Positions 59,572 through 64,000 of a stretch of 64,000 bases of DNA are shown piece after piece (positions within the stretch are counted from its first letter, which is position 1; every line of letters begins with the position of its first letter). The notes below the pieces were generated by a model. It saw only the letters and a list, made by a program, of their open reading frames with translations, was not told the DNA's origin and made no database searches. This DNA is from Parietaria judaica (Eukaryota > Streptophyta > Magnoliopsida > Rosales > Urticaceae), in assembly GCA_954871525.1 (NCBI GenBank), contig OX940863.1:44130501-44194500 (forward strand), written 5' to 3'. Both the position numbers and the translations under genes were made by a program.

Positions 59572-62500
59572 CTTCCAAATGCTAAATAATGTGTAATTGT
59601 ATCACATTTACTTATTTTAATCCCTAAATAGCGAAGCACTATCTCGTAGTTTCTATATGAAGCCGTTAATGGGTTAAAATCTTTACCGAAAAATGTTAAA
59701 AATTGGTTTTCTTTCGAGAGCAAATACGATCCGTTCTTGACGAAATTTGAGTCGCTAGACTTTCGTTAGGGTGGTATTGTTATAAATTGGTTTAGTTTTG
59801 GCATTAAATTTTTTTGGAGCTCTTTTTAAACCCAGTTTCAACAATTAATGCGTGCTCCAAAAAAAACTGAGTGTTTTTTCCATTTTACGCGAAAGAACCC
59901 TAATTAAACGATATTTTAAACAAAAATTGAACTTCCAAATGCTAAATAATGTGTAATTGTATCACATTTACTTATTTTAATACCTAAATAGCGAAGCACT
60001 ATCTCGTAGTTTCTATATGAAGCCGTTAATGGGTTAAAATCTTTACCGAAAAATGTTAAAAATTGGTTTTCTTGCGAGACCAAAAACGATCCGTTCTTGA
60101 CGAAATTTGAGTTGCTAGACTTTCGTAAGGGTGGTATTGTTATAAATTGGTTTAGTTTTGGCATTAATTTTTTTTGGAGATCTCTTTAAACCCAGTTTCA
60201 ACAATTAATGCGTGCTCCAATAAAAAACTGAGTCTTTTTTCCATTTTACGCGAAAGAACCCTAATTAAACGATATTTTAAACAAAAATTGAACTTACAAA
60301 TGCTAAATAATGTGTAATTGTATCACATTTACTTATTTTAATCCCTAAATAGCGAAGCACTATCTCGTAGTTTCTATATGAAGCCGTTAATGGGTTAAAA
60401 TCTTTACCGAAAAATGTTAAAAATTGGTTTTCTTGCGAGAGCAAATACGATCCGTTCTTTACGAAATTTGAGTTGCTAGACTTTCGTAAGGGTGTTATTG
60501 TTATAAATTGGTTTAGTTTTGGCATTAATTTTTTTTTAGATCTCTTTAAACCCAGTTTCAACAATTAATGCGTGCTCCAATAAAAAACTGAGTCTTTTTT
60601 CCATTTTACGCGAAAGAACCCTAATTAAACGATATTTTAAACAAAAATTGAACTTCCAAATGCTAAATAATGTGTAATTGTATCACATTTACTTATTTTA
60701 ATCCCTAAATAGCGAAGCACTATCTCGTAGTTTCTATATGAAGCCATTAATGGGTTAAAATCTTTACCGAAAAGTGTTAAAAATTGGTTTTCTTGCGAGA
60801 GCAAATACGATCCGTTCTTGACAAAATTTGAGTTGCTAGACTTTCGTTAGGGTGGTATTGTTATAAATTGGTTTAGTTTTGGCATTAAATTTTTTTGGAG
60901 CTTTCTTTAAACCCAGTTTCAACAATTAATGCGTGCTCCAAAAATAAACTGAGTCTTTTTTCCATTTTACGCGAAAGAACCCTAATTAAACGATATTTTA
61001 AACAAAAATTGAACTTCCAAATGCTAAATAATGTGTAATTGTATCACATTTACTTATTTTAATCCCTAAATAGCGAAGCACTATCTCGTAGTTTCTATAT
61101 GAAGCCGTTAATGGGTTAAAATCTTTACCGAAAAGTGTTAAAAATTGGTTTTCTTGCGAGAGCAAATACGATCCGTTCTTGACGAAATTTGAGTTGCTAG
61201 ACTTTCGTTAGGGTGGTATTGTTATAAATTGGTTTAGTTTTGGCATTAAATTTTTTTGGAGCTCTCTTTAAACCCAGTTTCAACAATTAATGCGTGCTCC
61301 AAAAAAAAATTGAGTGTTTTTTATCATTTTACGCGAAAGAACCCTAATTAAACGATATTTTAAACAAAAATTGAACTTCCAAATGCTAAATAATGTGTAA
61401 TTGTATCACATTTACTTATTTTAATCCCTAAATAGCGAAGCACTATCTCGTAGTTTCTATATGAAGCCGTTAATGGGTTAAAATCTTTACCGAAAAATGT
61501 TAAAAATTGGTTTTCTTGCGAGAGCAAATACGATCCGTTCTTTACAAAATTTGAGTTGCTAGACTTTCGTAAGGGTGTTATTGTTATAAATTGGTTTAGT
61601 TTTGGCATTAATTTTTTTTTTAGATCTCTTTAAACCCAGTTTCAACAATTAATGCGTGCTCCAATAAAAAACTGAGTCTTTTTTCCATTTTACGCGAAAG
61701 AACCCTAATTAAACGATATTTTAAACAAAAATTGAACTTCCAAATGCTAAATAATGTGTAATTGTATCACATTTACTTATTTTAATCCCTAAATAGCGAA
61801 GCACTATCTCGTAGTTTCTATATGAAGCCGTTAATGGGTTAAAATCTTTACCGAAAAGTGTTAAAAATTGGTTTTCTTGCGAGAGCAAATACGATCCGTT
61901 CTTGACGAAATTTGAGTTGCTAGACTTTCGTTAGGGTGGTATTGTTATAAATTGGTTTAGTTTTGGCATTAAATTTTTTTGGAGCTTTCTTTAAACCTAG
62001 TTTCAACAATTAATGCGTGCTCCAAAAATAAACTGAGTCTTTTTTCCATTTTACGCGAAAGAACCCTAATTAAACGATATTTCAAACAAAAATTGAACTT
62101 CCAAATGCTAAATAATGTGTAATTGTATCACATTTACTTATTTTAATCCCTAAATAGCGAAGCACTATCTCGTAGTTTCTATATGAAGCCGTTAATGGGT
62201 TAAAATCTTTACCGAAAAGTGTTAAAAATTGGTTTTCTTGCGAGAGCAAATACGATCCGTTCTTGACGAAATTTGAGTTGCTAGACTTTCGTTAGGGTGG
62301 TATTAAAATAAATTGGTTTAGTTTTGGCATTAAATTTTTTTGGAGCTCTCTTTAAACCCAGTTTCAACAATTAATGCGTGCTCCAAAAAAAACTGAGTGT
62401 TTTTTCCATTTTACGCGAAAGAACCCTAATTAAACGATATTTTAAACAAAAATTGAACTTCCAAATGCTAAATAATGTGTAATTGTATCACATTTACTTA

Positions 62501-64000
62501 TTTTAATCCCTAAATAGCGAAGCACTATCTCGTAGTTTCTATATGAAGCCGTTAATGGGTTAAAATCTTTACCGAAAAATGTTAAAAATTGGTTTTCTTG
62601 CGAGAGCAAATACGATCCGTTCTTGACGAAATTTGAATTGCTAGACTTTCGTAAGGGTGTTATTGTTATAAATTGGTTTAGTTTTGGCATTAATTTTTTT
62701 TTTAGATCTCTTTAAACCCAGTTTCAACAATTAATGCAAGCTCCAATAAAAAACTGAGTCTTTTTTCCATTTTACGCGAAAGAACCCTAATTAAACGATA
62801 TTTTAAACAAAAATTGAACTTCCAAATGCTAAATAATGTGTAATTGTATCACATTTACTTATTTTAATCCCTAAATAGCGAAGCACTATCTCGTAGTTTC
62901 TATATGAAGCCGTTAATGGGTTAAAATCTTTACCGAAAAGTGTTAAAAATTGGTTTTCTTGCGAGAGCAAATACGATCCGTTCTTGACGAAATTTGAGTT
63001 GCTAGACTTTCGTTAGGGTGGTATTGTTATAAATTGGTTTAGTTTTGGCATTAAATTTTTTTGGAGCTCTCTTTAAACCCAGTTTCAACAATTAATGCGT
63101 GCTCCAAAAAAAAACTGAGTGTTTTTTATCATTTTACGCGAAAGAACCCTAATTAAACGATATTTTAAACAAAAATTGAACTTCCAAATGCTAAATAATG
63201 TGTAATTGTATCACATTTACTTATTTTAATCCCTAAATAGGGAAGCACTATCTCGTAGTTTCTATATGAAGCCGTTAATGGGTTAAAATCTTTACCGAAA
63301 AATGTTAAAAATTGGTTTTCTTGCGAGAGCAAATACGATCCGTTCTTTACGAAATTTGAGTTGCTAGACTTTCGTAAGGGTGTTATTGTTATAAATTGGT
63401 TTAGTTTTGGCATTAATTTTTTTTAGATCTCTTTAAACCCAGTTTCAACAATTAATGCGTGCTCCAATAAAAAACTGAGTCTTTTTTCCATTTTACGCGA
63501 AAGAACCCTAATTAAACGATATTTTAAACAAAAATTGAACTTCCAAATGCTAAATAATGTGTAATTGTATCACATTTACTTATTTTAATCCCTAAATAGC
63601 GAAGCACTATCTTGTAGTTTCTATATGAAGCCGTTAATGGGTTAAAATCTTTACCGAAAAGTGTTAAAAATTGGTTTTCTTGCGAGAGCAAATACGATCC
63701 GTTCTTGACGAAATTTGAGTTGCTAGACTTTCGTTAGGGTGGTATTGTTATAAATTGGTTTAGTTTTGGCATTAAATATTTTTGGAGCTTTCTTTAAACC
63801 CAGTTTCAACAATTAATGCGTGCTCCAAAAATAAACTGAGTCTTTTTTCCATTTTACGCGAAAGAACCCTAATTAAACGATATTTTAAACAAAAATTGAA
63901 CTTCCAAATGCTAAATAATGTGTAATTGTATCACATTTACTTATTTTAATCCCTAAATAGCGAAGCACTATCTCGTAGTTTCTATATGAAGCCGTTAATG

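Larger units (their letters stand above)
23189..64000. repeat. Satellite array, right arm (~361-bp monomer, ~113 copies)
   Basis: Continuous head-to-tail monomers of about 360-362 bp to the window end. They are mostly of the GAGAGCAAAT / CCGTTCTTGA subfamily, with length variation in the A run after GTGCTCC and in the T run before GGAGCTC or GGAGATC. No non-satellite sequence was found in these 40.8 kb. About two dozen monomers have GTAAGGG in place of GTTAGGG, which removes a stop and opens a minus-strand 82-codon frame; this is a variant marker and not a gene. Small indels mark lineages, such as an 8-bp loss at about 36,092 and a 2-bp insertion TTAAAATATC at about 39,085, 39,808 and 48,110. 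Confidence 0.97.

Noticed and set aside
24544..63413. Two dozen near-identical 82-95 codon minus-strand ORFs as a tandem gene family
   Set aside because: They lie at a fixed phase of the satellite monomer, most monomers carry a stop in the same frame, and the residues reflect AT-rich satellite sequence with no domain.
23189..64000. 360-bp monomer as a dimer of a ~180-bp centromeric repeat
   Set aside because: Comparing the two halves by eye shows no convincing similarity. A self-dot-plot of one monomer would settle it.
23189..64000. CENP-B box in the satellite
   Set aside because: CTTTCGTTAGGGTGG resembles only the first half of the box, and the required downstream A and CGGG are absent.

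Overview
This window is plant nuclear heterochromatin. About 46.7 kb (1-5882 and 23189-64000) is one uninterrupted-looking array of an AT-rich tandem satellite with a monomer of about 360 bp (roughly 16 copies left, 113 right). The only other content is a 17.3-kb LTR retrotransposon that landed inside one monomer, with a second, chimeric retroelement nested inside it. The element types (Tat-lineage Ty3/gypsy, Tekay/Del chromovirus, Cassandra-like TRIM LTR) are known only from plants, so the source is a flowering plant, more likely a eudicot. I do not recognise the satellite and cannot name the species. There is no ordinary host gene in the window.

Outer element (5883-23188, minus strand): two 986-bp LTRs flanked by a perfect 5-bp target-site duplication GTAGT. 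In element order it carries a primer-binding site, gag, protease, reverse transcriptase, a gypsy RNase H with degenerate catalytic positions, a second archaeal-type RNase H, integrase, a long 3' region and a polypurine tract. The gag-pol reading frame is broken by one frameshift and several in-frame stops. One of those stops, between protease and RT, sits in an exact tobamovirus-type readthrough context. In the 3' region, on the opposite (+) strand, is a four-exon gene remnant (7680-10620) of the antisense extra-ORF type known from Tat elements. It has its own candidate promoter and carries a Transposase_28-like domain, a coiled coil and a Pro/Glu/Ser-rich tail. It is broken by two stops and a frameshift.

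Nested element (13225-17748, minus strand): a 4,524-bp insertion exactly interrupts the archaeal-type RNase H and is flanked by the duplication AATTT. Its two ends do not match. One end is a 2.6-kb Tekay-type 3' LTR joined to an intact integrase-chromodomain ORF. The other end is a 400-bp Cassandra-like LTR containing a 5S rRNA-like Pol III promoter segment, joined through an A-tract. This looks like a chimeric cDNA that integrated as a unit, although other histories are possible.

Satellite arms: the left arm is mostly one subfamily and changes to a second subfamily near 4.7 kb, before the retrotransposon. The second subfamily fills the right arm. Several nested higher-order units are visible: a 3,250-bp nine-mer, roughly 1,082/1,087-bp trimers, a 1,440-bp four-mer, and two adjacent monomers identical over 360 bp. 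A recurring minus-strand 82-codon ORF is only a monomer variant and not a gene.
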